This document shows positions 21,340 through 32,810 of a stretch of DNA of 64,000 nucleotides, in pieces. Positions within the stretch are counted from its first letter, which is position 1, and each line of letters begins with the position of its first letter. Position numbers and translations under genes: made by a program. The notes beneath the pieces were generated by a model. That model did not search any database. It was given only the letters and a program-made list of their open reading frames with translations, and was not told the origin of the DNA. The stretch is from Ahaetulla prasina (taxonomy: Eukaryota > Chordata > Lepidosauria > Squamata > Colubridae), in the NCBI RefSeq assembly GCF_028640845.1, contig NC_080546.1, forward strand, positions 82,409,757 through 82,473,756, read 5' to 3'.

Positions 21340-21520
21340 TAAGATATGATTAAAAATATGGAAAAGGAACATCTTGGCAGCAATGGTAACTAAGTAAAAT
21401 GTATTGGGATCTGTTAAGTTGTATAAGATATGATATGGCCAATACTCTGTTCATAAAAAATGTGGGTGTATATGAGGGGGAAAAAATCAATAAAAATTGA
21501 TTAAAAAAAAAAAACAAAAT
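21340..21520 (+). repeat. Possible L1-like 3' UTR remnant
   Basis: AT-rich sequence ending CAATAAAAATTGATT plus a 12-A run. The poly(A) suggests a retroposed 3' end, but no coding part is seen. Confidence 0.3.
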
Positions 21521-21521
21521 T

Positions 21522-21840
21522 GAACCCAACATTTTGGCTGCTAAGTGAGACTCTTTTGCGACAGTTCACTGCAGCTGTTAATTTAGTAACATGGTTGTTA
21601 AGTGAATCTGGTTTCCCCATTGACTTTGCTTGCCAGAAGGTCACCAAAAGTTGAACACGTGACCCCAGGACAGTGCAACCATCATAAATATGAGTCAATT
21701 GCCAAGCGTCTGAATTTTGATCATGTGACCCTTAGGGATGCTGCAATGGTGGTGTGACAAACGATCATTGAGTCACTTTTTTCAGCGTTGTAACTTGGAA
21801 CAGTCACTAAACCAACTGTTTTTAAGTCAAGGTACTTAGT
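21522..21840. mobile_element. DNA-transposon right arm (GTAGTCCTCGACTT type)
   Basis: Low-complexity-free 320-bp block with GGTTTCCCCATTGACTTTGC and GATCATGTGACCC. It ends with TTTTTAAGTCAAGGTAC, the complement of the motif at 20238, so SINE E1 and LINE D may lie within one old element. Confidence 0.5.
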
Positions 21841-21846
21841 ACATAA

Positions 21847-22205
21847 GGGACACGGTGGCTCACTGGCTAAGACGCTGAGCTTGTCATTCGAAAAGGTTGG
21901 CAGTTCAGCAGTTCAAATTCCTAGTGCCGCGTAACGGGGTAAGTTCCCATTACTTATCCCAGCTTCTGCCAACCTAGCAGTTCGAAAGCACGTAAAAAAT
22001 GCAAGTAGAAAAACAGGAACCACCTTTAGTGGGAAAGTAACAGCGTTACATGCGCCTTTGGCATTTAGTCATGCTGGCCACATGACCACGGAGACGTCTT
22101 CGGACAGTGCTGGCTTTTCGAGTTTGAAATGGAGATGAGCACCACCTCCTAGAGTCGGCACCGACTAGCACGTATGTGCGAGGGGAACCTTTACCTTTAC
22201 CTTAT
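21847..22205 (+). mobile_element. Sauria SINE-like element
   Basis: tRNA head (GTGGCTCACTGGCTAAGACG, box B-like GTTCAAATTCC), a middle section, and a Bov-B-related end with CACGTATGTGCGAGGGGAAC followed by CTTTACCTTTACCTT. The tail implies Bov-B-driven retroposition (family knowledge). Relatives lie at 33963-34316 and 57160-57522. Confidence 0.8.
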
Positions 22206-22590
22206 GTATGATCCATGTAGGGATCCATGTAGAAGATCGAATAAATGTAGATGTGAACACACAGAGACACACACATACAAACACACACATATATACATAT
22301 ATACCCGAAACCTCCCTGGAATAAACATCCATTTAGTGAACATTCATAAGTACGAATTTATCCCAAAAGTGTAGGGGGAGAAAATAGTAAGCCCGATTAT
22401 CATTCCTTTAGCAAACCGTTTGATTCAATTAACAAATTTGATTTAAAATCTTGTAAAACTGAATCCAGTTCATTCCACAATAGTTTTGACTTACGACCCT
22501 CATAGGCACACTCCATTATATGTGTTAGTATATGTGTTAGTATGTACACATATGTCTACATGCATATGTAAATAGATGTCTGTATATGAA
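22206..22590. other. Stretch with only short CA/TA runs
   Basis: Contains imperfect (CA)n and (AT)n near 22258-22305. Nothing else recognised. Confidence 0.5.
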
Positions 22591-22595
22591 TATTT

Positions 22596-22616
22596 GTGTG
22601 TGTGTGTGTGTGTGTG

Positions 22617-22667
<51 letters not shown>
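22596..22667. repeat. (GT)n-(TA)n microsatellite
   Basis: Pure dinucleotide blocks bordering the outer 3' end of a Penelope arm. Confidence 0.95.
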
Positions 22668-22670
<3 letters not shown>

Positions 22671-23546
22671 TTCTGAGGTTTTCACGGGTGTTTGTATATA
22701 GGTCTTTGTTTGTTCGGGTGTTCTCCCGTGTAAAATTGGAAGTGTCTTGGCGACGTTTGAAGTCTCATTCGTCATCTACAGGCTTCAGCCTCGTGCTTCT
22801 GGGAGCAATGTGTGATCGCAGCTATTTCTTCCTTTCTCGTTTGTTCATGCTGTGTGGGCGTTTTTCTATCTCAATGGCTTCTCTGATTAGAATAGAATTG
22901 AGATAGAAAAACGCCCACACAGCATGAACAAATGAGATGACACCTCCGCCTACCAGCCATTTGAAACCCGCCTTATTGACAAACGAGTCCCTAACACGAG
23001 GAATGACACCAGACCCACACTCACGAGGTCCTCACAGGATGTCACCACCGCACATCCACCCAGAAAGCAGACCCAAACCCACACTGATCATGAAGCACGA
23101 CCAAGGACCAGAAGCCAGACCGCAGCTGCAACATTAGCCATTTCAAACCCCTCCAATCCATACATGCAGCAGACTGACACCCACTATGAAGATGTAGCGA
23201 CCACAAAGCCAAACAACAGCTATGCAGCTCACCAGCTCAAATCCCCTGCAACACAGACTAAACTGAGCACAAACAAGCCCCCACCAACACAGGACACACC
23301 CCAGCCAATCAGAGCACAAACCCCCATCCAATCAGAGCACAGCCAAGCTCCCACCCAATCAGTTCAAACCCCACTAGCAGTTAAAAGGAAGAAACAGCTG
23401 CGATCACACATTGCTCCCAGAAGCACGGCTGAAGCCTGAAGATGACGAATGAGACTTCGAAACGTCGCCAAGACACTTCCAATTTTACACGGAGAAAACC
23501 CGAACAACCAAAGACCTATATACAAACACCCGTGAAAACCTCAGAA

Positions 23547-23551
<5 letters not shown>
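22668..23551. mobile_element. Penelope-like element, head-to-head inverted dimer P1
   Basis: The left arm (22668 to about 22895, minus) and right arm (about 22896-23551, plus) are inverted copies of the same 3' region meeting near 22896. Both outer ends read CTCAGAAAAC then (TA)n. The right arm holds the C-terminal coding tail, after the GIY-YIG domain, of the element seen intact at 38602-39234. It starts at the IEIEKRPHS block and ends with a stop at 23437. Both arms are 5'-truncated. Confidence 0.8.
23164..23439 (+). pseudogene. Penelope endonuclease C-terminal tail
   Basis: 91-codon open stretch, rich in Pro, Thr, Gln and Ser, aligning with the end of the frame at 38602-39234 (shared MQQTDTHYEDVA). 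It is the variable tail after the GIY-YIG domain; the domain itself is truncated by the inversion junction. Not an independent gene. Confidence 0.7.

Positions 23552-23625
<74 letters not shown>
23552..23625. repeat. (TA)n microsatellite
   Basis: Pure TA between P1 and the small Penelope foldback. Confidence 0.95.
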
Positions 23626-23628
<3 letters not shown>

Positions 23629-23795
23629 CTCATTTGTCATCTTCAGGCTTCAGCTAGAAGCACGAAGCTGAAGCCTGAAGATGACGAATGAGACTTCGTC
23701 GAAACGTCACCAAGACACTTCCAATTTTACATGGGAGAAAACCTGAATAACCAAAGACCTACATATAAACACCTGCGAAAACCTCAGAAAACAAA
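23626..23795. mobile_element. Small Penelope foldback P1b
   Basis: A near-perfect palindrome (CTTCAGGCTTCAGCT and AGCTGAAGCCTGAAG around AGAAGCACGA). The right side continues into the normal Penelope 3' end (GAGACTTCGTCGAAACGTC, CTCAGAAAAC, TA tract). The left arm is very short (about 30 bp). Confidence 0.8.
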
Positions 23796-23818
23796 TATAT
23801 ATATATATGTGTGTGTGT

Positions 23819-23865
<47 letters not shown>

Positions 23866-23880
23866 TATGTATGTATATTT
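23796..23880. repeat. (TA)n-(GT)n microsatellite
   Basis: Dinucleotide tract following the Penelope 3' end. Confidence 0.9.
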
Positions 23881-23884
23881 GTAT

Positions 23885-24360
23885 GTATATTTGTATACAC
23901 ACAAATCCATTTCGTCATGCTCAGCTTTCAGTTTAGATAAGGAAGATTGCAGCCACAATTTGATTTGAATTTTCTTTTAAATCCCATCTTGCACTTAAAG
24001 CTGTGCAGCTGGTATGACATTATTCTAGGTGAATGCATAAGCAGTTTTCTTCAAGCATGGAAAATGAGAAGTGAGGCTGCCCGGCTGGTTACATTTCCCT
24101 CCGTCGTACCAGGCATCCTTCTGCTTCCATGCTCCAGTTAGCAAATATCAATTAGCCTCTTCCGTAGGCAGCTGTTTTCCTGCAAACTTCATCATTACTG
24201 AGGGTCTGCGTCACACATGCTGTATAGTTAAGGAGAAAGGAAGTGTGGGGCAATGAGTTTGGGAGCAGAGACCTCCCCCTTGGTGACACCTGGTGCTTCA
24301 TTTGGTGTTGAATGAACGAATGTGAAGTGAAGCCAATGCACTGTACCGTCTGCAGTTGCT
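23885..24360. other. Stretch with no recognised feature
   Basis: Apparently unique sequence. No frame with a known domain. Confidence 0.4.
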
Positions 24361-24361
24361 G

Positions 24362-24750
24362 TTGTTGTTAGTTGCAAAGTTGTGTCCGACCCATCACAGC
24401 CCTACGGACAACGTTCCTACAGGCATTCCTGTTCTCTACCATCCCCCGGAGTCCATTTAAGCTCACGCCTACTGCTTCAGTGACTCCATCCAGACACCTC
24501 ATTCTCTGTCGTCCCTTTCTTCTTTTGCCCTCAATTGTTCCCAGCATTAGGCTCTTCTCCAGTGAGTCCTTCCTTCTCATTAGGTGGCCAAAGGATTTGA
24601 GTTTCCTCTTCAGGATCTGGCCTTCTAAAGAGCAGTCAGGGTTGATCTCTAGGACTGACAGTTTGGATCTCCTTGCAGTCCAAGGGACTCGCAGGAGTCT
24701 TCTCCAAAGGTTTCAATTCTTTGGCGCTCAGCCTTTCTTGTGAAATTTCT
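24362..24750 (-). pseudogene. Bov-B (RTE clade) LINE 3' end
   Basis: Minus-strand copy of the Bov-B ORF2 C-terminus: HLMRRKDSLEKSLMLGTIEG is readable in the frame at 24580-24368, with the upstream part frameshifted. The 3' end carries GTTGTTGTTAGTTGC (complement of the ACAAC-rich end). Inactive. Confidence 0.88.
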
Positions 24751-24828
24751 TATTACCGTGATAATTTCTTATTACCGTCTGCAGAGTTAGATGTAAAACA
24801 AGGAAGAGATATAGGGGGACTCAACTTT

Positions 24829-26412
<1,584 letters not shown>

Positions 26413-26589
26413 CAGGCGGTTGGATTATAAAACTTCCATAGTCCCTTTCAATTCTATTATTCTATGACTGGTGAATTTTGGGAGTTGAAGTCAATACATT
26501 TTCAAATTGCCAAGGTTGAAAAAGTCTAGCTTAAACTGATTTAGGATTTAAAAGGGGATGAGACAAGGAGGCTGGTATGGAGTGGAGAG

Positions 26590-26760
26590 CAGTGGTGAAA
26601 TGCAATTTTTTTTTGCTACGGTTCTGTGGGCGTGGCTTGGTGGGCGTGGTTTGGTGGGGGGGTCATGTGACTGGGTAGGCGAATAGGTAGTAAAAAATGC
26701 TTTAAAAAGTAAAAAAATAAGGTTTCAATGATCACGTGGCACAGCTGATTGACAGTGAAG
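26590..26760 (+). mobile_element. hAT family F, left part only
   Basis: Left TIR CAGTGGTGAAATGC and GTGGGCGTGGCTTGG. The start of the hairpin-unit sequence (AAAAATGCTTTAAAAAG, GATCACGTGGC) follows. The right end is missing. Confidence 0.7.
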
Positions 26761-27407
26761 ACGGGGGGAGGGAAGGGTTAAAAGAGAAGCAGAAATAAGA
26801 GGGGAAAAATAGTAAAAATAGATCTTAAGATGATATAATGTACGGAAGAATGATGGGAAGGTTTAGAACTGAAGGACGATAGAAGTTATGCATTAGTAAA
26901 ATTAAAAAGGAAAATGGAATGTAATTAGTAGGAATAATATTGTTATGTTTATTTGTATTGAAATGTATGATACCCAGGTTCTAACCATTCATGCAATGAG
27001 AGGTATAAAAAAACAAAACTTTTTTTTTAAAAAAGATACATTATTGTTTTGCAAGCAATTTCCCTGCAAAATGTTTCTGTGTATGTATGCTTGTGTGGGT
27101 GTGTATCCCCCACCCTTCTAAGTTTCTCCCTTTTAACATGGAAATTTAAAACGGTAAGATCCTAAAAAATTAAAAGCTTTGAAGGAAGATGAATGCCTGG
27201 AAGTGCCCTAGTTCCAAAGTGCAAATCAGTGAATATACATGTAATTGCAACTTTTTACCATTATTTAATTTGACATTTCTCAAAGATAAGGGAGATTAAA
27301 CTTTCCTCTGCGTTAACCATGTATTTTGTCTTCACAAAACTTGTTCTGCTGTGTGTTCTGACTCCACAGTTAGCTTGGGATAGAAAGATTAGCTATGTTA
27401 GAAGAAT
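26761..27407. other. Stretch with no confident feature
   Basis: AT-rich. The part to about 27040 ends in an A/T-rich run and could be an old L1 3' UTR, but no coding part supports this. Confidence 0.35.
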
Positions 27408-27625
27408 TTATTATTTATTTATTATTCAAATTTTTATACCGCCCTATTTTCCGAAGGACTCAGGGCGGTTTACAGCCATATAAAAACATAAAAAACATCA
27501 GAATGAATACAAGTTAAAACAACATTTTAAAAAACTTATTACATTAGGCCAAATTTAAAAATATTTATTAAAATAGTACAAAACCCCATTTAAAACTAAT
27601 TTTTAAAAACTAAACTCTAGGCCAG
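27408..27625 (-). mobile_element. L2-type LINE A, 3' UTR only
   Basis: Contains TATACCGCCCTATTTTCCGA and the following 3' UTR, nearly identical to 11100-11300, with the tail TTATTTATTATT on the plus strand. Confidence 0.85.
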
Positions 27626-27737
27626 AAGTCTTGTTGATCCATCTATGGATGCTATTTTAACAGCTAGCTAATAATGACCTATTTCATTTAAAGGCCTAGC
27701 TCATAATTTATTTAAATTATTGTTTAAAGCCGTAGAT

Positions 27738-28875
27738 CAGGGGTCCTCAAACTTTTTAAACAGGGGGGCAATTCATGGTTCCCTCAGTCTGTTGGGGGTC
27801 TGGACCAGCTGGTGGGCATGGCTTGGTGGTCATGTGACTGGGTGGGCGGGGCCAATTTAGCAGTCCATTCAACAATACACACAAATGAAACTTTAATTTG
27901 TTTTGCTCCTGGGGGTGTTTTATTTGCTTTTGTTTGCGTGTTGCTCTTTTAGTTGACTTTTCTTTTTACTAGATTTGTTTTTTTAAGTTGTTTAGAGGAG
28001 TCTAATGCTCCACTTCAGGAAACTCAGTTTTGCAGCAATTCTTCTCAATCCCAAGGAGTTTAAAATTAACAAGTCTCTCTCTCTCCTCTCTCTCTCTCCT
28101 TCCTTCCTTTTTCCTTCCTTCCTTCCTTCCTTTCTTTCTGTCCCTTTCTCTCTCTCTCTCTCTCTTTCCTTCCTTCCTTTCCCCTTCCTTCCTCTCTCCC
28201 TTTCTCTCTCTCTCTCTGTATCTCTTGTCTCTCTCTCCTTCCTTCCTTCCTTCCTTCCTTCCTTCCTTCCTTCCTCTCTCTCTGTCTCTCTATATCTTTC
28301 CTTCCTTCCTTTTCCCTTCCTTCCTTCTTCTCTCCCTTCCTCTCACTCTCTCTGCATCTCTGTCCCTTTCTCTCTCTCTGTATCTCTTGTCTTTCTCTCC
28401 TTCCTTCCTTCTTTCGTTTCCCTTCCTTCCTTCATCTCTCTATCTTGCTGTCTCTCTGTCTCTTTCTTTCTCTCTCTCTCCTTCCTTCCTTCCTTCCTTC
28501 CTTCCTTCTTTCCTTCCTTCCTTCCTTCCTTCCTTCCCCTCTCCCTTTCTCTCTTTCTCTGTATCTCTTGCCTCCCTCTCTCTCTCTCCTTCCTTCCTTC
28601 CTTCCTTCCTTCCTTCCTTCCTTCCTCCCTCCCTCCCTCCCTCCCTCCCTCCCTCCCTCTGTCTCTGTCTCTGTCTCTGTCTCTGTCTCTGTCTCTGTGT
28701 GTGTATGTCTGTCTGTCTGTCTCTTTCTCTGTCTCCTGGGAGGGGAAGGAATCCCATAACTGGTGCTGGGTGGTGGCAACGAAGTGGCTGGGGCAGCCTC
28801 GTGGTCCCGCATGGACTGAATTAATGGCTTCGGTGGGCCATATCTGGCCTGTGGGCCGCAGTTTGAGGACCCCTG
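27738..28875. mobile_element. hAT element with expanded pyrimidine core
   Basis: TIRs CAGGGGTCCTCAAACT and AGTTTGAGGACCCCTG, flanked by CCGTAGAT (27730-27737) and CCCTAGAT (28876-28883), 7 of 8 identical. About 330 bp at left and 140 bp at right are hAT sequence; the centre is a CT-rich tract. No transposase. Confidence 0.88.
28073..28735. repeat. Polypyrimidine tract (CCTT/CT/CTGT)
   Basis: About 660 bp of mixed TTCC, TC, CCCT and TGTC repeats inside the hAT. Long frames here are artefacts. Confidence 0.95.
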
Positions 28876-28883
28876 CCCTAGAT

Positions 28884-29783
28884 AATAATGACTTCATGAT
28901 CAGAACCATTACATTTTCTTACAAGCAAGGCAGAAGTGATTTGCTACTGTTTTCTAGGATATATTTTTTTTTGTAACTTCTTCAGTCTAGCCTTTGACCC
29001 TGGTACTTTATTCTGGTTTCCTATCAAAGTGCTAATTAGTCCCAACTCTGAGTAGCTTCAAAATTTAGGCAAGGCTCATTTTAGTACTGTCACTTACTGA
29101 AACAAATGTTCCTAAGGGAAGAATATTTAATAAGGTTTTATAAATTATGCACACGTTATTGGCTAACAAACTTTACCAAAAGGAAGCTCGCTGTGATGAA
29201 AAATGTATTCTTCCCCAACTTGAAATGTATGTCTACGTATAATCTACTAAGGCTTGTAATAGAAGAGAATCTCGGAAACTCATGACTGAACTGTGGAGTA
29301 TTTGGTGCTCCCTGAGCTTGCTCGTTTGTATGCCGATGTTTCACACACAAACTAGGTAACAATATCAATGTTGGTGAGTGTGGAGTTTTTTTCTCTGTTC
29401 CCAGTAGCTGACCTTGTCAGTTTAAATAGGGGTTTAATTTTCTACTTGATAACTAATTCCTTGATTGGGACATTGTTTTCTGATTGAGTGTTTGTCTTGG
29501 CTTAATCCCTGCTTATCTGGGCATTGGCTGCTGGGTTTGGTCTTTTATTTGCTTATTAACTGTTATGATCATCTCTATTGAATGGTGGGAAAACGTGGGT
29601 TATTTTTACATGTCTTCTAATGGCTGATATGTCTGAGTTAATTACCTTAACATTTTTAGATTTGGTTTGGTCTTAGATGCTAACAGTTTCCCAGTTGAAA
29701 CTATGATTGGGTTTCTTTATGTGCTGTACATTAAGTCTTGCATCTGAGCTACTGCTTAAGTACTGACCGTTCTCTGTAATAAC
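28884..29783. other. Stretch with no recognised feature
   Basis: 900 bp of apparently unique sequence without a domain-bearing frame. Confidence 0.4.
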
Positions 29784-29883
29784 AGAGTAGCAATAGCAAT
29801 AGCACTTATATACGTTGCTCTACAGACTTCTCTAAGCAGTTTACAGAGGTAGCATGTTGCTCCCAACGATTTGGGTCTTCGTT
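29784..29883 (-). mobile_element. SINE type E2, tail part (piece 1 of 3)
   Basis: AGCAATAGCAATAGCACTTA, TCTAAGCAGTTTACAGAGG and the CAACGATTTGGGTC body phrase identify the E2 tail on the minus strand. Pieces 2 (30161-30206) and 3 (31115-31200) follow after two insertions. Confidence 0.8.
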
Positions 29884-30160
29884 CAGTGGTGAAATTCAAT
29901 TTTTTTTACTACCAGTTCTGTGGGCGTGGCATGGTGGGCATGGTGTGGCTTGGTGGATGTGGCTTGGTGGGCATGGCAGGGTAAGGATACTGCAAAATTT
30001 CCATTCCCACCCCACTAGCCAGATGTGGTATTTGCTGGTTCTCCAAACTACTCAAAATTTCTGCTACCGGTTCTCCAAATTACTCAAAATTTCCGCTACC
30101 GGTTCTCCAAACTACTCAAAATTTCCCCTACCAGTTCTCCAGAACCTGTGAGGACCCCTG
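29884..30160 (+). mobile_element. hAT family F inside SINE E2
   Basis: Left TIR CAGTGGTGAAATTC and right end GGACCCCTG. Flanks TCTTCGTT (29876-29883) and TCCTCATT (30161-30168) are 6 of 8 identical, and TCCTCATT is the normal SINE sequence at this point. Confidence 0.8.
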
Positions 30161-30206
30161 TCCTCATTGTATCGATCTTGGAAGGATGGAAGATTGAGCC
30201 TGAGTT

Positions 30207-31114
30207 TGTTGCAGCACACACAATCAGACACAATTAAATAATTCTGCAGGATTCAATTTTATACAAGAAACTTCTTTATATACAATACCATACAACAGAA
30301 TTCAGCATACAATATCAGGAACACAGAAGCAGAAGCAATATTCATAGAAGCAAGTCATTACAGAGTAGAGAGATACAGAGGCTAATATATTGTACAGAGG
30401 CAGCAGAGTTACCTCAGAGGCCAAACCAACTCTTATATACAGTTCAGCAAATCTAAGCCATGCCCAGACTCCAAACTGTCTCTTATGGCCCCGTACAAAC
30501 CAGTGTTGTGCCTCGTCCGCTTCCCCCGCAGCCGGGGCCTTCTTATCTGCTTCCGAACGCTGAGGAATGTCCTAGCATGCCTCCTGGGCCCAGCCCTGGC
30601 TCCATGCCCAGACAGGCTGAGGAGAAAGAAGCGCCTCCAACCCACAGCCCTGGCTCCATGCCCAGGCAAACGGAGCAACTAGACACCTCCCCCTCCCCCA
30701 CAGCATGTGAGCCTGAGGAAGGTCAATTACCAACAGCTGCAGACTGGAGTGACCCTCGCTTCAGGAGAATTGATAAGCGGCATCAACAGAAGGAAGGGAG
30801 GGGCAGGCCGGGATAAGTGCTGAGTCATGGAGCCACACCCCATGGCCTATATAAAGGATCTGCTTTCTGGCATTCTCTGAGTCAGGCAAAGTCTACCTTA
30901 TCTTGCTGAAATCACTTTCCGGTCTCCTGCCCGCCTTGAGAACTTTGCTAGGACTTTGGCAGAGCTGCAGAGGCACGCCTGATTCAGATTTCCCTGACCC
31001 AGCCATCAGCGGAGGAGTGGGACATGACAACCAATACTGTTTCAGTTTCCAAACAGCCCCCATTGGCTGACCTGTTGCCATGTCTATTCCAGCTCATGAT
31101 TACTTACATTGACA
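30207..31114 (-). mobile_element. Solo LTR b, itself interrupted by LTR c
   Basis: Termini TGTTGCAG and TTGACA, flanks GAGTT (30202-30206) and GAGTC (31115-31119), 4 of 5. Without LTR c it is 382 bp. On the minus strand CTGTATATAAGAG can serve as a TATA box. It lies in SINE E2 (piece 2 ends at 30206, piece 3 starts at 31115). Confidence 0.65.
30504..31029 (+). mobile_element. Solo LTR c (U3-frame group)
   Basis: 526 bp, TGTTGTGCC to GACATGACA, flanks ACCAG/ACCAA (4 of 5). The U3 frame in phase with nucleotide 5 stays open to 30816 and ends with WSDPRFRR and a basic stretch. TGAGTCA is at 30821-30827 and TATAAA at 30849-30854. Confidence 0.82.
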
Positions 31115-31200
31115 GAGTCAACCTCGAACAGGTCAGGATCGAACGGTGAGCAGAGTCAGCCTGCAATACTGCATTCTAATCGCTGTGTCACCGTGGCTCT
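31115..31200 (-). mobile_element. SINE type E2, head part (piece 3 of 3)
   Basis: Contains GAGTCAACC, then GGATCGAACGGTGAGCAGAG and the tRNA-head complement CACCGTGGCTC. It completes the SINE begun at 29784. Confidence 0.75.
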
Positions 31201-31535
31201 TACACTGACTTCATGTCTTTCTTCACTGTAGATGAACCAGAGTTGCTGCCGTTTTCAGCAAAGGATGAAAGGCAGCGAAAGCATTTCTATAAGCTTTTTA
31301 TTTTCTGTTTTTCTCAACTTCATAGTATCCATGTTTATGGGATTAAAGAAGGGTGAATGATGCATGAGAGCCAGCAAGAGCTGTTGCTAAAGTTGTTAGC
31401 GGGTGGGTTGGGATGGGACAGGAGGAATATATAATACATAACTAGAGAATGCTAGCTCAAAAGCTTCAATTCCCATTGTCCCTCCACAGCTGTACAGATC
31501 TGTAGAGCTGCTGAGAGACCACCAGCACCAAGTTT
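31201..31535. other. Stretch with no recognised feature
   Basis: Apparently unique sequence leading into the duplicated flank of LTR d. Confidence 0.4.
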
Positions 31536-31692
31536 GGAATATAGATGCGTTTTATCGTTAAGAAAGTTATTAAAGCGCAGCAAAATACAACAGAAATTTC
31601 TTAGCAGCCTTCTTTTCGACTCTGGATTGCATTTTCTTTACACAACCTCTACCTCTAAACTAGTTCACACAACCGACAGGCAAGTTTAACAT
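31536..31692. repeat. 157-bp direct repeat, left copy flanking LTR d
   Basis: Starts GGAATATAGATGC and ends GCAAGTTTAACAT. Ungapped alignment with 32275-32431, with 8 mismatches. Confidence 0.92.
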
Positions 31693-32274
31693 TGTCGTGT
31701 CCCACTCCCCCTCCGATGACCGGGTCTAGGAAGTCTGTATCAAGCGTGGCCACGTAGCCTCTGCAGCTTTGCCAAATTCCTTTCAGATTTCTCAGGGCAG
31801 GCAGGAATCCAAGTTGTGACTTCAGCAAACTAGATGAGACTTTGCTTGACTCAAGGAATGCCAAAAGCAGGTCCTTTATATAGGCTGTGGGGTGTGGTTC
31901 CGTGACTCAGCATTTATCCAGGCCTGCCCCTCCCTTCCTTCTGCTGACGTCACCTCTCAGATCTCCGGAAGCGAGGATCCTCCCACTTTGAATTGTCTTC
32001 TGCTGTTTGAGAAAGGGAAGGGTCAGAAGGAGTAGGCCCAAGAAATTCCAATCCGTGGCTGACTTCCTCTGATGGCTGAGCCAAAGGAACACACGCCATA
32101 TGAGTGAGGTTTGTTTGTTCATTCCTGACCTCCCGTTCGGGCATGGGGCCAGGGCCGGGGGCTGGAGACATGACAGGCCGTTCATCTTCATTATCAGACT
32201 CTGAGTCTGATAGTAGGCCCAGGAGGAGACGGGAGGGGCCCGGCTGAGGAGTGGAGGGAGGACGAGGCACAACA
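31693..32274 (-). mobile_element. Solo LTR d (U3-frame group)
   Basis: 582 bp, minus strand. The U3 frame in phase with nucleotide 5 is open for about 106 codons (32270-31950), with SDSESDNEDERPV and WEDPRFRR blocks. TGAGTCA (complement at 31903-31909) and TATAAA (complement at 31875-31880). Flanked by the 157-bp repeats instead of a 5-bp duplication. Confidence 0.82.
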
Positions 32275-32431
32275 GGAATATAGATGCATTTTATCGTTAA
32301 GAAAGTTATTAAAGCACAGCAAAATACAACAGAGATTTCTTAGCAGCCTTCTTATCGACTCGGGATTGCATTTTCTTTACACAACCTCTACTTCTAAACT
32401 AGTTCACACAACCTACAGGCAAGTTGAACAT
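32275..32431. repeat. 157-bp direct repeat, right copy flanking LTR d
   Basis: Same length as the left copy, with no indel. The sequence beyond it (GGTGGAAGGG) is not duplicated. Confidence 0.92.
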
Positions 32432-32665
32432 GGTGGAAGGGCAGCAAAACTACTACAGAACTCTGAATTCTTCTGTTCACACCCACGGACATGTATGGTG
32501 GATAGGACATTTGGCTTCAGCTGTGGCCACCTTATGTGGAGTTCTGTGCAAGTAAGGTTTGTTCTCGTGGTTGGACCATCTTTGTTGTTGTTGTTGTGTG
32601 GCAACCAGTGTGCACGAGTAAAGGACACAGTGCTTTATATAGGTAGGTTTCTGCTTGGAGTAGAG

Positions 32666-32802
32666 CAGTGGTGGGATTCAAATAATTTAACAACCGGTTC
32701 TCTGCCTTAATGATTTCTTCCAACAACCAGTTCACCAAACTGCTCAGAAGGTTAACAACCGGTTCTCCCAAAATGGTGCGAACTGGCTGAATCCCACCAC
32801 TG
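32666..32802 (-). mobile_element. 137-bp hAT MITE (family F2), second copy
   Basis: Inverse orientation of 10098-10234, with a perfect 8-bp duplication GAGTAGAG at 32658-32665 and 32803-32810. Confidence 0.92.
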
Positions 32803-32810
32803 GAGTAGAG

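Noticed and set aside
22720..22790. Functional hammerhead ribozyme at the Penelope ends
   Set aside because: The core resemblance is partial (CUGA(U)GA altered) and helix II pairing is not convincing. Kept only as a question in the type H finding.
28005..28976. 323-codon frame rich in Ser, Leu, Phe and Pro
   Set aside because: Translation of a CT-rich microsatellite inside a hAT.
31536..32431. 157-bp repeats as an extended U5 of a longer LTR, or tandem LTRs
   Set aside because: The close relative at 41811-42378 ends at the same GACATGACA-type terminus with a perfect 5-bp duplication and lacks the 157-bp block.
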